Shown: positions 24,956-33,383, counted from the stretch's first letter. The stretch is 64,000 nt of DNA from an uncultured Acidobacteriota bacterium (GCA_937873515.1 CALMYB010000007.1:186001-250000), one strand, 5' to 3'. Notes: generated by a model from the letters alone, not told the origin. Translations and numbers: made by a program.

Positions 24956-25795
24956 ATGCCCGGAACTCTTTATCTTGTTGCGACGCCTATCGGAAACCTC
25001 GCCGACATCACGCTCCGTGCGCTTGACGTGCTTCGCAACGTGGAGATCATCGCTTGTGAGGATACGCGGCACACGCGAAAGCTCCTCGATCATTATCAGA
25101 TCTCGACAAAGCTTGTCAGCTATCACGAGCACAACGAAGAGGCGCGTGCCCAGGAGCTTGCAAAAAAACTCTCCGAAGGCGCGTCGATCGCGGTCGTTTC
25201 CGATGCAGGAACACCGGGCATTTGCGATCCGGGATTTAAGCTGGTCGGCGAGGCGGTCGCGGCGGGAGCGAAGGTGATCGCCATTCCGGGTGCGTGTGCT
25301 TTCGTGCTCGCGGCGGTAACGTCCGGGATCGGTACGGACTCGATCTACTTCGGCGGTTTCCTGCCGGCAAAGAGCGGTGAGCGAAGGCGGCGTTTGGCGG
25401 AGGTTGTCGATATTCCTGCGACGCTCATCTTCTATGAAGCACCTCATCGCATCGCCGCGTCGCTGCAAGACTGTGCCGCGGTGCTCGGGAACAGAAAAGC
25501 AGCCGTCGGACGTGAGCTGACGAAACTGCACGAAGAGACACGTCGAGGCACGCTTTCGGAACTTGCGGCTCACTATAAAGAGAATGCTGCTAAAGGCGAA
25601 TTTGTCGTTGTGATCGAACGCGCAAGCGTAGAGAGATCCGATGTTTCTGCCGAGCCGGATAGTTTTGCGCAACGCGTAGCAGAATTTGAAGAACAGGGCT
25701 TAGATCGCCGTGCCGCAATGCGAAAGGCAGCGAAGGAATTTGGGCTTGCTCGCGCCGAAGCCTATCGCTTGCTTCAGTCACAAAAAGGCCTTTAA
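24956..25795 (+). CDS. rsmI: 16S rRNA (cytidine1402-2'-O)-methyltransferase RsmI
   Basis: A 279-residue tetrapyrrole-methylase-fold enzyme that 2'-O-methylates C1402 of 16S rRNA. The N-terminus LYLVATPIGNLADITLRALD and ACEDTRHTRKLLDHY are diagnostic; SDAGTPGICDPGF and FYEAPHRIAASLQDC are the usual AdoMet and substrate loops. GELTKLHEETRRGTL-like sequence near residue 185 fits. The C-terminal ~50 residues (RAAMRKAAKEFGLARAEAYR) form a small helical domain typical of this enzyme. Single gene. Confidence 0.95.
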   Translation: MPGTLYLVATPIGNLADITLRALDVLRNVEIIACEDTRHTRKLLDHYQISTKLVSYHEHNEEARAQELAKKLSEGASIAVVSDAGTPGICDPGFKLVGEAVAAGAKVIAIPGACAFVLAAVTSGIGTDSIYFGGFLPAKSGERRRRLAEVVDIPATLIFYEAPHRIAASLQDCAAVLGNRKAAVGRELTKLHEETRRGTLSELAAHYKENAAKGEFVVVIERASVERSDVSAEPDSFAQRVAEFEEQGLDRRAAMRKAAKEFGLARAEAYRLLQSQKGL

Positions 25796-25803
25796 TAGAG
25801 TTA

Positions 25804-25848
25804 GCCACGAATTCACGAATTAGCTGAAGCGATTCGTGAATTCGTGGC
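25804..25848. repeat. 17-bp perfect inverted repeat after rsmI
   Basis: Arms 25804-25820 and 25832-25848 are exact reverse complements around an 11-nt loop and contain GAATTC. No T-run follows on either strand, so it is not a classical terminator, though it lies between the convergent rsmI and M28 peptidase genes. AT-rich arms of this sort are often dispersed intergenic repeats. Confidence 0.85.
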
Positions 25849-25881
25849 CTTATCTGCGTTTCTAAGGACGACGTTCGGGAA

Positions 25882-27513
25882 CTAGCGTCTTAGTTCCTTT
25901 GGCAATTCTTTATCGATTGCGGGGCGAACCTTGAGATCAGCGAGTTTATAGAGGGTCAGCATAATGGTACGCGTGACCTTCTCCATCTTCACGTAATCGA
26001 TCTTGTCGGCCGTATCGCCCGGTTGGTGGTAATCAACGTGCACGCCGTCAAACCAGAAAGTTACCGGAATGCCGTTCTGCGCGTAATTGAAGTGGTCCGA
26101 ACGGAAGAAGAATCGGTTCTTGTCGTTCGGGTCGTCATAACGCGTGTCGTAGTCCATCTTCAGATAGCCTGAGTTCACGCCGCTGACGACATTCCCAAGC
26201 GTCGAGCTCATCATGTCCTTGCCGATCACGTAGATCATATTCGGGCCGGAAAGCTCTGCGTCTTTCGGGTCGGTATCACCTGCCGGCTTACTGCGGCCGA
26301 TCATATCGATGTTCAACTGAGCGACGACCTGTTTGATATCGACCGTCGGGAACTTGTTGAAGTATTCGCTACCCCAAAGGCCTTTCTCTTCGCCGCAATG
26401 CCAGACGAAAAGGATAGAACGCTTGGGCTTGATGCTCGCATGCGAAAGTGCCTCGGCGATCGAAAGCACAGCGACCGTGCCCGAACCGTCGTCGTCAGCT
26501 CCGTTCCAGATCTTGTCAGGTCCGGGAGCGTTCGGGTTCATACCTTCGTGATCGTAGTGAGCACCGATCGCGACCATCTCCTTCTTCAGAACAGGGTCGC
26601 TGCCCTCCCAAAGAGCGACGACGTTCTGCGTCCATTTTGTTTCTACCTTTGCTTTTGCTTCGATCACAGCGTTTTTATTGAGATCGAATGATTTGGCGTT
26701 GACCTTGTCCGCGCCGCCGATCAAAGCTTCGCCGGGCGTTCCGTTCAGCAGAATGACCGGAAAATGCGGATCGGAAGGCGTGCCGGTGTCGAGCTTTTCC
26801 GGTGAAACCTTTGCTCTTGAAAGAAAGCCTTTGATCATCGGCCAGGCTTTTGTGAGCTGTGGGCCAGCTATGACGATAATGCCTTTTGCACCCTTTGATT
26901 TTGCGTAGTTGACGGGATACTCCCAATCTACGCCTTCCTTTCCCGTCAGGTCTGCACGTGTTACACCATCTGGAAAACCCGTGGCGTTCAAGCCGCGGGG
27001 AAAACCTTTTGCGTAAAGAACGACGATCTTGCCGCTTACATCTAAACCTTCAAGAGCGTCGATGCCTTTCGATTTGATCATCCAGCCGTGACCGGCAAAG
27101 ACGAGGTCTCCGGAAACCGAGGCGTCGCCCGACATACGGAAATAGTCTTCGTTGAATTTATACGTAACGTCGCCGACTTTAAAGCTGTTAGCGGCCGGAT
27201 CTGCCGTTTCGTAGCGAAGAGCGATCTTTTGATAGTACGTCCCATCGTCGCCCGCGGGTTTGAATCCCCAGCGGGACAGATTCATTCCGATGAACTTGGC
27301 GGTCGTGTCGAGTCCGCGTGAAGGCGTGTCGCGGCCTTCCATTTCATCTGAAGCTACAAAATGCAGATAGTCGCTCATCTGCTTGGCAGTTACACCGGAA
27401 ACAGCCTTGCGTTCGGCGGGCGTGATCACGATCGGCTTCGGTTTGCTTTGTGCAAAGGCGGCCTGAGCCGCAAATACAGCAATAACAAGAATGCCTATAA
27501 GATTCTTTTTCAT
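25882..27513 (-). CDS. exported M28-family zinc aminopeptidase with PA insert
   Basis: A 543-residue protein with a signal peptide (~1-21). A PA domain is inserted in the middle (~130-290; GDLVFAGHGW, GKIVVLYAKGFP, AKGIIVIAG). The dinuclear zinc site has all five ligands: His in GAHYDHEG, bridging Asp in NGADDDGSGT, catalytic Glu pair in WHCGEEKGLWGSEYF, Asp in LNIDMIGR and His near DYHQPGDTADKID. The family removes N-terminal residues from peptides, here in the periplasm or outside. It converges on rsmI. Confidence 0.92.
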   Translation of the reverse strand: MKKNLIGILVIAVFAAQAAFAQSKPKPIVITPAERKAVSGVTAKQMSDYLHFVASDEMEGRDTPSRGLDTTAKFIGMNLSRWGFKPAGDDGTYYQKIALRYETADPAANSFKVGDVTYKFNEDYFRMSGDASVSGDLVFAGHGWMIKSKGIDALEGLDVSGKIVVLYAKGFPRGLNATGFPDGVTRADLTGKEGVDWEYPVNYAKSKGAKGIIVIAGPQLTKAWPMIKGFLSRAKVSPEKLDTGTPSDPHFPVILLNGTPGEALIGGADKVNAKSFDLNKNAVIEAKAKVETKWTQNVVALWEGSDPVLKKEMVAIGAHYDHEGMNPNAPGPDKIWNGADDDGSGTVAVLSIAEALSHASIKPKRSILFVWHCGEEKGLWGSEYFNKFPTVDIKQVVAQLNIDMIGRSKPAGDTDPKDAELSGPNMIYVIGKDMMSSTLGNVVSGVNSGYLKMDYDTRYDDPNDKNRFFFRSDHFNYAQNGIPVTFWFDGVHVDYHQPGDTADKIDYVKMEKVTRTIMLTLYKLADLKVRPAIDKELPKELRR

Positions 27514-27563
27514 TATTTCTCCTGAATTTAACTTTCGGCCTCGAGGGCAGAGTATCTAATCTT

Positions 27564-28388
27564 TTACGTGCTTTGAGCGGATTTTGTTTCGGGTGAGCCG
27601 ATTATTGAGACCTTGTGCCGGTCGGCGAGTTGTATCATCTCTTCGCGGTCAAATATCAGCGTTTTGCCCGTGGTGATCGAAAGGCAGGTGGCTCCGGCCT
27701 CGATCATCTTTTCGACGGTCGGAAGACCGACCACTGGTACGTCAAAACGCATATCCTGACCCGGCTTTGAGACTTTAACGACAGTCAGTCGTCCTTTGGC
27801 AAGTTCGCCGGCTCGGCGGATCACTCCATCCGTGCCCTCCATTGCCTCGACCGCGACGCAAGCTCTTCCGCGGACGACGATCGTCTGTCCAAGATCCAGC
27901 CGTGCGATCTCGTTTGCGACAAAAAGGCCATACTCGATATTCGCAACCTCTTCTTCGGAAGGCTTTCTGCGGGTGAGGACGCCTTCGGGGGCGAGTTTAT
28001 CTTTGATGAAATGGGTCGAATCGATGAGCTCGATGCCTTCCTTTGCGAGTTCGTCCGCGACCCCGCCAATTAGGGCATTCGTATTTCGCCGCGGCAGACG
28101 CCAAAGCATCTTGACCATACGCACGTCCGGCATAGCACCGGAAAAGATCTGTACGTGCTTGACTTGGCCTGCCATCATCACGCGCGTGACGCCTCGCTGC
28201 TTGAAGAACGAGATCATTTTGCCGAGCTGGCCGATCCCGACCCACGTAATTTCATCGGCGAGCGGACCCAGACGCGGATCCGTCTCTTCTTTTATCGCGA
28301 CGACCGAAAGGTCGACGCCCTGAGCTTTCGCTCCGTCGAGAACCAGAAAAGGGAATTGGCCGTTGCCGGCGATAAGGCCGTAGGTCAT
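27564..28388 (-). CDS. lpxI: UDP-2,3-diacylglucosamine pyrophosphatase LpxI
   Basis: A 274-residue LpxI-family (formerly DUF1009) enzyme. It hydrolyses UDP-2,3-diacylglucosamine to lipid X in lipid A synthesis, replacing LpxH in many bacteria. Motifs: YGLIAGNGQFPFLVLDGAKA at the start, VTRVMMAGQVKH, and the C-terminal domain GTDGVIRRAGELAKGRLTVV with KPGQDMRFDVPVVGLPTVE and AGATCLSITTGKTLIFD. It supports a diderm envelope with LPS, as do lpxK and rfaE here. It precedes a GNAT gene on the other side of a 31-bp gap. Confidence 0.93.
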   Translation of the reverse strand: MTYGLIAGNGQFPFLVLDGAKAQGVDLSVVAIKEETDPRLGPLADEITWVGIGQLGKMISFFKQRGVTRVMMAGQVKHVQIFSGAMPDVRMVKMLWRLPRRNTNALIGGVADELAKEGIELIDSTHFIKDKLAPEGVLTRRKPSEEEVANIEYGLFVANEIARLDLGQTIVVRGRACVAVEAMEGTDGVIRRAGELAKGRLTVVKVSKPGQDMRFDVPVVGLPTVEKMIEAGATCLSITTGKTLIFDREEMIQLADRHKVSIIGSPETKSAQST

Positions 28389-28419
28389 TGTTAAAAGGTC
28401 ACACCAGCCAGCAGTCTCG

Positions 28420-28953
28420 TTAAGCGTAGGTGTAATAGAACAGCTTTAGCTTTTCGTCGGATGACGAATGCGTCAAGCCGTCGTATTTGAAGCCGAGCTT
28501 TAGAAGCAAGTTTTCCGACGCATCGTTGTCGAGCGAGGTAATCGCCAAAACGCGCTCGAAGCCGAATTGTTCGCGGCCATATTGGAGCATCGCTTTCGCG
28601 GATTCCGATCCGTAGCCTTTTCTCTCATATTGCGGCAGAAAAGCAAAGCCGATGTCCGGGCCGGGCAGTTCGGCACGGCGTACAAAACCGCAGATGCCGA
28701 TCGGTGTTCGATGCGGTATGCCGTCAACATCTGCTTTTAGATCGACGACGTAAAGGCCGTAGCCGTGGTCGCTATAGCTCTTTCGGAAACGCTCCTCGAT
28801 GAACCTCGCCGCCTGCTCAAGATCGCGCACACCGCGATCTCCAATGTTCTTGATGAAAGAAGGCTGATTCAGCAGGTCGAGCGCAAATGCCGCGTCATCG
28901 GCAGTGATCTCGCGAAGGATGAGCCGCGGTGTACGAAGGATCTCTATTTGCAC
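28420..28953 (-). CDS. GNAT N-acetyltransferase (RimJ/RimL type)
   Basis: A 177-residue acetyltransferase. The start LRTPRLILREITADDAAFAL is the typical RimJ/RimL-like opening; the acetyl-CoA loop is LPQYERKGYGSESAKAML, and LDNDASENLLLKLGFKYDGL is the conserved C-terminal segment. Members modify protein N-termini, antibiotics or small molecules; the substrate cannot be inferred. It begins directly after the stop of the ferritin-like gene (no gap), so the two are cotranscribed. Confidence 0.88.
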   Translation of the reverse strand: MQIEILRTPRLILREITADDAAFALDLLNQPSFIKNIGDRGVRDLEQAARFIEERFRKSYSDHGYGLYVVDLKADVDGIPHRTPIGICGFVRRAELPGPDIGFAFLPQYERKGYGSESAKAMLQYGREQFGFERVLAITSLDNDASENLLLKLGFKYDGLTHSSSDEKLKLFYYTYA

Positions 28954-29409
28954 CTATTCGCTGAAGGGCTGCATATCGCCCGGCTTTCGCAGCATTTTAT
29001 TGACCTCATCCAGATGCATCTCTTCCTGCAGGATCATCTCGCGAGCGTACTCTTCAAGCGACACGGAGTGGCCCTCGACCTTCGAGAGCAGGTCGTAATA
29101 AGCCTTCAAGGTCGAACTCTCGTGCTCGAGGCTTTCGCGCAGGATGTCGCCGATGTCGTGCTTTTCGGTCTCAAGCAGCGGCCCGATCTTCAAACTCGGA
29201 TGCCCGCCGAGCATCGTCACGAACTCACCCGCCTTGTGTGCGTGCGCGAGCGATTCGTCGGCATTGCCTTTCAGCCACGACACAATTGGAATTCGATTGT
29301 ATCCATAAACCATCAAGCTGTAATGCGTATAACGCACCACTCCGGCAAGTTCCAGTTCCATGATCCGGTTGAGGATCTCGATCGCATTTTTGTTTTCCGT
29401 TTCGTTCAT
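28954..29409 (-). CDS. bacterioferritin-like ferritin-fold protein
   Basis: A 151-residue four-helix bundle. Helix A has IMELELAGVVRYTHYSLMVY, helix B ADESLAHAHKAGEFVTMLGG, helix C ILRESLEHESSTLKAYYDLL and helix D EEYAREMILQEEMHLDEVNK. The pattern of Glu and His residues (ELAG..RYTHY, AHAH, EHE, EEMHLDEV) fits a di-iron site as in bacterioferritin/Dps-like proteins. A heme-binding Met is not identifiable with certainty. It lies between a GNAT gene and a ParE-type toxin gene, and probably stores or detoxifies iron. Confidence 0.82.
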   Translation of the reverse strand: MNETENKNAIEILNRIMELELAGVVRYTHYSLMVYGYNRIPIVSWLKGNADESLAHAHKAGEFVTMLGGHPSLKIGPLLETEKHDIGDILRESLEHESSTLKAYYDLLSKVEGHSVSLEEYAREMILQEEMHLDEVNKMLRKPGDMQPFSE

Positions 29410-29415
29410 GATCTT

Positions 29416-29712
29416 TTAACGTTTCGTGAATGGGCCGCGAATGTGGAGTATCGTTACCAATTTTCCTTCAAGATGAAAAAGGACGTTGTTTCTATCGATT
29501 GATAGTACTCGTGTTTCTGCCCTATACCGATGCTGTTGTGGAGCTAATGGACAACCTAGCGGTGATTTGGACAGCAGTTCGCTGATCCTGTCGCGTATCT
29601 CAAAATACCATTTCGCCGACTGCGGTGCTCCCCACGCCTCACAGCCCCATTCAAATGACGCATCCAGGTCGGCAATTGCATCATCGGAAAACTCGACCAC
29701 GAATCGTTTCAT
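29416..29712 (-). CDS. ParE/RelE-family toxin
   Basis: A 98-residue protein with the ParE/RelE fold pattern: FVVEFSDDAIADLDASFEWG at the start, AKWYFEIRDRISELLSKSPLGC in the middle helix and a beta-rich end (TRVLSIDRNNVLFHLEGKLV, then ILHIRGPFTKR). RelE-type catalytic residues cannot be assigned by eye, so it may target gyrase (ParE) or ribosomal mRNA (RelE). Its ATG overlaps the antitoxin stop by 4 nt (ATGA). First of two ParE-type modules within 2 kb. Confidence 0.88.
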   Translation of the reverse strand: MKRFVVEFSDDAIADLDASFEWGCEAWGAPQSAKWYFEIRDRISELLSKSPLGCPLAPQQHRYRAETRVLSIDRNNVLFHLEGKLVTILHIRGPFTKR

Positions 29713-30002
29713 TCGCTGAGCAGGTTCTTGTACTTCTCTTCAAACTCCCGAAAAACTTGCTCGGCCGGCTTAGTGCGGCCGGAGCGCATGTCATCAATGC
29801 CGCGGTTGACGCTCGCTATCATGTCGATCTGATCTTTATCACGCAAATATTCGTCATACGATTCAGCGTCGATCAGAACCATGTCCGCCTTTCCATTGAC
29901 AGTGAGAACAATTGGCTGCTTGGTCCTCTTCAATTGCCGCCTGAATTTTGCAGTGTCCCGCTTGAAAACACTGAGGCTCTGGATATCGCGGCTAAGTTTC
30001 AT
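29709..30002 (-). CDS. Phd/YefM-family antitoxin
   Basis: A 97-residue antitoxin. The N-terminal DNA-binding fold shows SRDIQSLSVFKRDTAKFRRQ followed by PIVLTVNGKADMVLIDAESY, the Phd/YefM hallmark (T-x-N-G-x-A). The C-terminal helix EQVFREFEEKYKNLLSE should mask the toxin. It overlaps the toxin start by 4 nt and precedes it, as is usual. The operon is probably repressed by the antitoxin-toxin complex at its own promoter between 30003 and 30066. Confidence 0.9.
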   Translation of the reverse strand: MKLSRDIQSLSVFKRDTAKFRRQLKRTKQPIVLTVNGKADMVLIDAESYDEYLRDKDQIDMIASVNRGIDDMRSGRTKPAEQVFREFEEKYKNLLSE

Positions 30003-30066
30003 AAAACGAATCTTAACACAAGTTGCTAAATTTAGTGTGAATTTAGCGAGCGTTATGCTCTTGCAG

Positions 30067-30810
30067 TCAGTTTACGATGACAACCGGCGGCAATTTTATC
30101 TTCGGCGGTAAGTTCGGCGAGAAGTCTTTGCAGGCGCGGATAGTGTTTCGGAAATCTAAATCGAACTGGCGAGCCCGGGTTTCGTCATCGAACACGAATG
30201 TCAGGATCTCGCCATAGATCTTTTTAGTTGTGTGTTCCCGCGTCGCCGTCAGTAGAATAGGCAAACCGCTCTTCGCCTGTATCTGCACGGCCCAGTTATT
30301 ATAGCCCGGCTTTTTTGGGTTCTTCGAAAGCATTCGCGGCCGCTTTCCTTTACTATAGCTTAAGTCGTAAAGCGGAATGTAGAGTTCGAGATGTGAGGGT
30401 TGTTGGTTACGATATAGACCGGAGAAGAAGTCGTGCGTGTTTTTGTAGCTACGATAATTGTCGGTAGCCAAGAACTCATAAGAGATCAAGCCCACCGTAT
30501 TTTCCAATTTCAAGGAACAGTCATTGAGCTGCGCAAATGTCAAACCTTTTTGAAGGTGAATCTCCTGATATGGCACTTTTCCAATCTCAAGATCCGTATC
30601 GTTAAACCCCTTGTTCAGAATCATTATCTCTGCTTGTCCGAAATCGTCCTTATACCGCGGTTCGATCATCGACGACGGATCTTGATTCTCCGGCGGTTTG
30701 ACCTGCCCTAATGCATTGCCTGCGCAAAAGCCTAGTAGGAAAACGAGCATGACGGAATAATGCACCCAACACACTACGCTTCGATTCTCCAACTGCAGAG
30801 TCCTATTCAT
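30067..30810 (-). CDS. exported protein of unknown function
   Basis: A 247-residue protein from the ATG at 30810; the frame continues to 30984 but the upstream part lacks sense and overlaps the next toxin gene. A hydrophobic segment (SVMLVFLLGFCAGNALGQ, residues ~20-37) is a likely signal peptide. The mature part is rich in Tyr/Lys/Asn, with no recognised motif (LGFCAGNALGQVKPPENQDP; GLISYEFLATDNYRSYKNTH). Its A+T-leaning codons and lone position between two toxin-antitoxin modules hint at recently acquired DNA. Function unknown. Confidence 0.55.
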   Translation of the reverse strand: MNRTLQLENRSVVCWVHYSVMLVFLLGFCAGNALGQVKPPENQDPSSMIEPRYKDDFGQAEIMILNKGFNDTDLEIGKVPYQEIHLQKGLTFAQLNDCSLKLENTVGLISYEFLATDNYRSYKNTHDFFSGLYRNQQPSHLELYIPLYDLSYSKGKRPRMLSKNPKKPGYNNWAVQIQAKSGLPILLTATREHTTKKIYGEILTFVFDDETRARQFDLDFRNTIRACKDFSPNLPPKIKLPPVVIVN

Positions 30811-30941
30811 AACTTCATCTAGTTCGTCATTGCTGCAACTCAGATTCCGATTGTTCGATGTCGATGAATTTGTTTCTTCCGTCGGCGACAGCTTAGGCAG
30901 TCGGTCAATGAAAAGAAATCTGCTGCCATAACCCTCGAAAT

Positions 30942-31235
30942 TTAGCTCAAGCGCTCGCTTATCCACTCCGGGTCGCGGCGACAATCGATGACTGCATCAA
31001 CCATTACTTCGTCGTTCTCGATGAGGTAATAGATCGCATAAGGAAACCGTCGAGTGAACATTTGATGATAAGGTTCATGATAGATTGGGTGAATGCCGCC
31101 AATAGCTTCCAGTTTCCTGATATTGGTGAGGATCGATCTGAGGAACTCCGCTCCCAAACCCGTCTCCTGTTGTTCGTAAAACCAAAATCCGTTAGCTAGG
31201 TCTTCCTCCGCGCCATCGAGAATATGAACATTCAT
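30942..31235 (-). CDS. ParE/RelE-family toxin (second module)
   Basis: A 97-residue toxin-fold protein: ILDGAEEDLANGFWFYEQQE, then GAEFLRSILTNIRKLEAIGG, then FTRRFPYAIYYLIENDEVMV and VIDCRRDPEWISERL at the end. The F-x-Y-x-I-x-Y segment followed by a hydrophobic strand and C-terminal R-D-P-x-x-W helix is typical of ParE-type toxins that pair with the small PF09720 antitoxin. The start overlaps the antitoxin stop by 4 nt (31232-31235). Confidence 0.88.
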   Translation of the reverse strand: MNVHILDGAEEDLANGFWFYEQQETGLGAEFLRSILTNIRKLEAIGGIHPIYHEPYHQMFTRRFPYAIYYLIENDEVMVDAVIDCRRDPEWISERLS

Positions 31236-31456
31236 GAGAGTCGGTTCATTAATCTCTTTTCTACTTCATCCAAAGATGAGTATCGAGCCTCTCCGCTTAA
31301 TACCGATTGACGGCGTTCATCAAGAATTTGCTTGTGCCAGCTCAAAGATGGCAGGCTATCCGAGCGTTGAAGCATGTCTTCCCAAAGCGCTTCCATTAAC
31401 TCGACTTTTTCGCCGACCGACAATTCTTCAAGGACTAGTCTATGTTGCGGATTCAT
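31232..31456 (-). CDS. addiction-module antitoxin (PF09720 type)
   Basis: A 74-residue antitoxin of the small 'putative addiction module component' family: ELSVGEKVELMEALWEDMLQ, then PSLSWHKQILDERRQSVLSG, then SSLDEVEKRLMN, matching the S-x-x-E-K-x-x-L-x-x-x-L-W and W-x-x-x-L-x-x-R pattern. The last few residues wrap the toxin. It is unrelated to the Phd/YefM antitoxin 1.2 kb away. Confidence 0.9.
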   Translation of the reverse strand: MNPQHRLVLEELSVGEKVELMEALWEDMLQRSDSLPSLSWHKQILDERRQSVLSGEARYSSLDEVEKRLMNRLS

Positions 31457-31493
31457 GGGCGAATTATAGCATAGCTTTTCCTATCATCCGCTC

Positions 31494-32405
31494 TTATTCT
31501 GCCTGCTCTCTCGCGTGATAAGAGCTGCGAGTTAGCGGCGAGGATTCGACGTGTTTGAAGCCCATTGCTTCGCCGATCTGTTTCCATTCGGCGAATTCTT
31601 CGGGCGTAACGTAGCGTTCGACAGGCAGGCGCTTTTCGTATGGCTGCAGATACTGACCGATGGTCATAATATCGCATGAAACCTTACGCAGGTCTTTCAT
31701 CAGATCGACGACCTCTTCGAATTCCTCGCCGAGGCCGGCCATAATGCCGCTCTTTGTGAGCATCTGTGGAAATTGCGTATCGCGATAATGTGCGGCGCGT
31801 TCGAGCAGTTCGAGCGTCTGTGCATATTTCGCGTCGGGGCGAACACGTCGGTAAAGGCGTGCGATCGTCTCGGTATTGTGATTTAGAACTTCGGGCCGTG
31901 CGTCGAGAACGTTGTTCAGAGCCTGCTCGTCGCCGTTGAAGTCAGGGATCAGCACCTCGATCTTGCATTCGGGGTTCATCTCGCGAACCTTGCGGATCGT
32001 TTCCGCCCAGTGCATCGAGCCGCCGTCGGCCAAGTCGTCGCGGTTTACCGAAGTGATGACCGCGTGTTTGAGATCAAGATGCTTTACCGCTTCGGCGACG
32101 TGGGTCGGTTCGAGCGGATCGAGGTCCAGCGGTTTCCCTTTGTTGACCGCGCAAAAGCCGCAATGGCGCGTACACGTATCGCCGCCGAGCATAAACGTCG
32201 CGGTCTTGTCCGTCCAGCATTCGAAGATGTTCGGGCACTTTGCTTCCTGACAGACGGTGTGGAGGTTGAGGCCGTCGATCAGCTCCATCACCTGGTTCTG
32301 ATTTCGCGGGTCTCCGAGCTTGATCTTCAGCCAGTCGGGCTTCTTAAGCCGCTCCCGGCCTTTTCTGTTGAGAAACTTCTGGACTAAAACCCTTTCCTCG
32401 ATCAT
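31494..32405 (-). CDS. lipA: lipoyl synthase
   Basis: A 303-residue radical-SAM enzyme inserting sulfur into the octanoyl chain on E2/GcvH proteins. Auxiliary [4Fe-4S] ligands are in TVCQEAKCPNIFECWTDKTA (C-x4-C-x5-C); the radical-SAM cluster is GDTCTRHCGFCAVNKG (C-x3-C-x2-C). VITSVNRDDLADGGSMHW and KSGIMAGLGEEFEEVVDLM are conserved, and the C-terminus has VESSPLTRSSYHAREQ with the essential R-S-S-Y. The start is at 32405 (MIEERV). It is the last gene of the ferredoxin-sodN-sodX-lipA string. Confidence 0.95.
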   Translation of the reverse strand: MIEERVLVQKFLNRKGRERLKKPDWLKIKLGDPRNQNQVMELIDGLNLHTVCQEAKCPNIFECWTDKTATFMLGGDTCTRHCGFCAVNKGKPLDLDPLEPTHVAEAVKHLDLKHAVITSVNRDDLADGGSMHWAETIRKVREMNPECKIEVLIPDFNGDEQALNNVLDARPEVLNHNTETIARLYRRVRPDAKYAQTLELLERAAHYRDTQFPQMLTKSGIMAGLGEEFEEVVDLMKDLRKVSCDIMTIGQYLQPYEKRLPVERYVTPEEFAEWKQIGEAMGFKHVESSPLTRSSYHAREQAE

Positions 32406-32484
32406 AAAACTCCATTTTACGCCAGCGATCAGATTATCCAAAGATCGTTCTGCGTGGCCCCGGAAAAGCCATGGCGGGATGCGA

Positions 32485-32823
32485 TCATATCTTCGAGATG
32501 ACCTTTCCGATCACATCGCCACGCGATATAAGGCCGAATGTGCGGCTGTCGGAGCTCGCCCCTGGGTTGTCGCCCTCAAGGAACAGTCGACCGTCAGGCT
32601 CGATCGAACTCAGTCGCTTTATTATTCGGACACCGGTCTTGTAGGGATGACGGACGAGAACTACGTCTCCTTGGCTCAGGGGGGCTTTTGGATCCGTCAG
32701 GATGCGTTCGCCTTCGAGCAGACCGGGCACCATCGAATCACCGACCACCTTGAAACCGATCCTGCGGCCGAGAAGCAGCCGCAGCCATTCGGCGATACCG
32801 GCGACGGGTATTTCGTCACGCAT
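32485..32823 (-). CDS. sodX: nickel superoxide dismutase maturation protease (SodX)
   Basis: A 112-residue S24/S26-type peptidase. The catalytic Ser is in KVVGDSMVPGLLEGERILTD and the general-base Lys in RIIKRLSSIEPDGRLFLEGD; NPGASSDSRTFGLIS is the box E-like segment (G-D-N-P-x-x-S-x-D-S-R) of signal peptidases. The small size and location 62 bp downstream of sodN match the protease that removes the propeptide of nickel superoxide dismutase to expose the His1 nickel ligand. Confidence 0.88.
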   Translation of the reverse strand: MRDEIPVAGIAEWLRLLLGRRIGFKVVGDSMVPGLLEGERILTDPKAPLSQGDVVLVRHPYKTGVRIIKRLSSIEPDGRLFLEGDNPGASSDSRTFGLISRGDVIGKVISKI

Positions 32824-32885
32824 AGGGGCGAGAAAGAGAGGGCGACAGCCCTGGTTTCGTCTGCCGCCGCTTAGTTTCTGTCGGA

Positions 32886-33353
32886 TCAGGATGCCGTGTA
32901 CCAGGCAACATCCTTGTCTTTGCTGCCCCAGAACATGCCGTGAATCGCCTTGATCGCTTCCATCAGCTCCTGTGCATGCTCAAGGCTGACCTCGACCTTT
33001 ACGGCTGAACAAAGCTTCGCGGCTTTCCAGAACGTATCGTGAAGGTCCGGATACTTTTCAAGATGTGCCGGCTTGAAGTAATCCGTCCACAGGATCAGAA
33101 GCTCGTCCTTTGCGACCTGGGCCTGCTCCTCCTTCACCAAAATGTAACGCGTCAGGGTGTTGTGAAAATTCACCTTCGCCTTGGTATCAGCGTTGTCCGC
33201 GAGCTTTAGGTCGAGGATCTTTTTGGTCATCGAGAGGGCAGCTTCAGCAGCGATGCGGGCCGATGCCGGATCGTAGACCCCGCAAGGCGCGTCGCAATGG
33301 GCTTCGGCAGCTTCAAAGTTGTTCGTGAGTTTATTCTTGAGTGTTTCAAACAT
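32886..33353 (-). CDS. sodN: nickel superoxide dismutase
   Basis: A 155-residue precursor. The nickel hook HCDAPCGVYD starts at residue 19, so an 18-residue propeptide (MFETLKNKLT...) must be removed to leave His1, Cys2 and Cys6 as ligands (His1 side chain and amine, Cys thiolates). The rest is a four-helix bundle (ARIAAEAALSMTKKILDL; HNTLTRYILVKEEQAQVAKD; AHLEKYPDLHDTFWKAAKLC). It converts superoxide to oxygen and peroxide; the family forms cytosolic hexamers. Position 4 of the hook is Ala where others have Leu. The processing protease gene follows. Confidence 0.95.
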   Translation of the reverse strand: MFETLKNKLTNNFEAAEAHCDAPCGVYDPASARIAAEAALSMTKKILDLKLADNADTKAKVNFHNTLTRYILVKEEQAQVAKDELLILWTDYFKPAHLEKYPDLHDTFWKAAKLCSAVKVEVSLEHAQELMEAIKAIHGMFWGSKDKDVAWYTAS

Positions 33354-33383
33354 AGTAGGTCGTTCTCCGAGCCTGGTCTAGGC

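Noticed and set aside
24230..25672. 480-residue minus-strand open frame over the Gly-rich gene and rsmI
   Set aside because: Runs antisense through two real genes and the terminator; its Val/Ala-rich repeats mirror the low-complexity codons of the plus strand.
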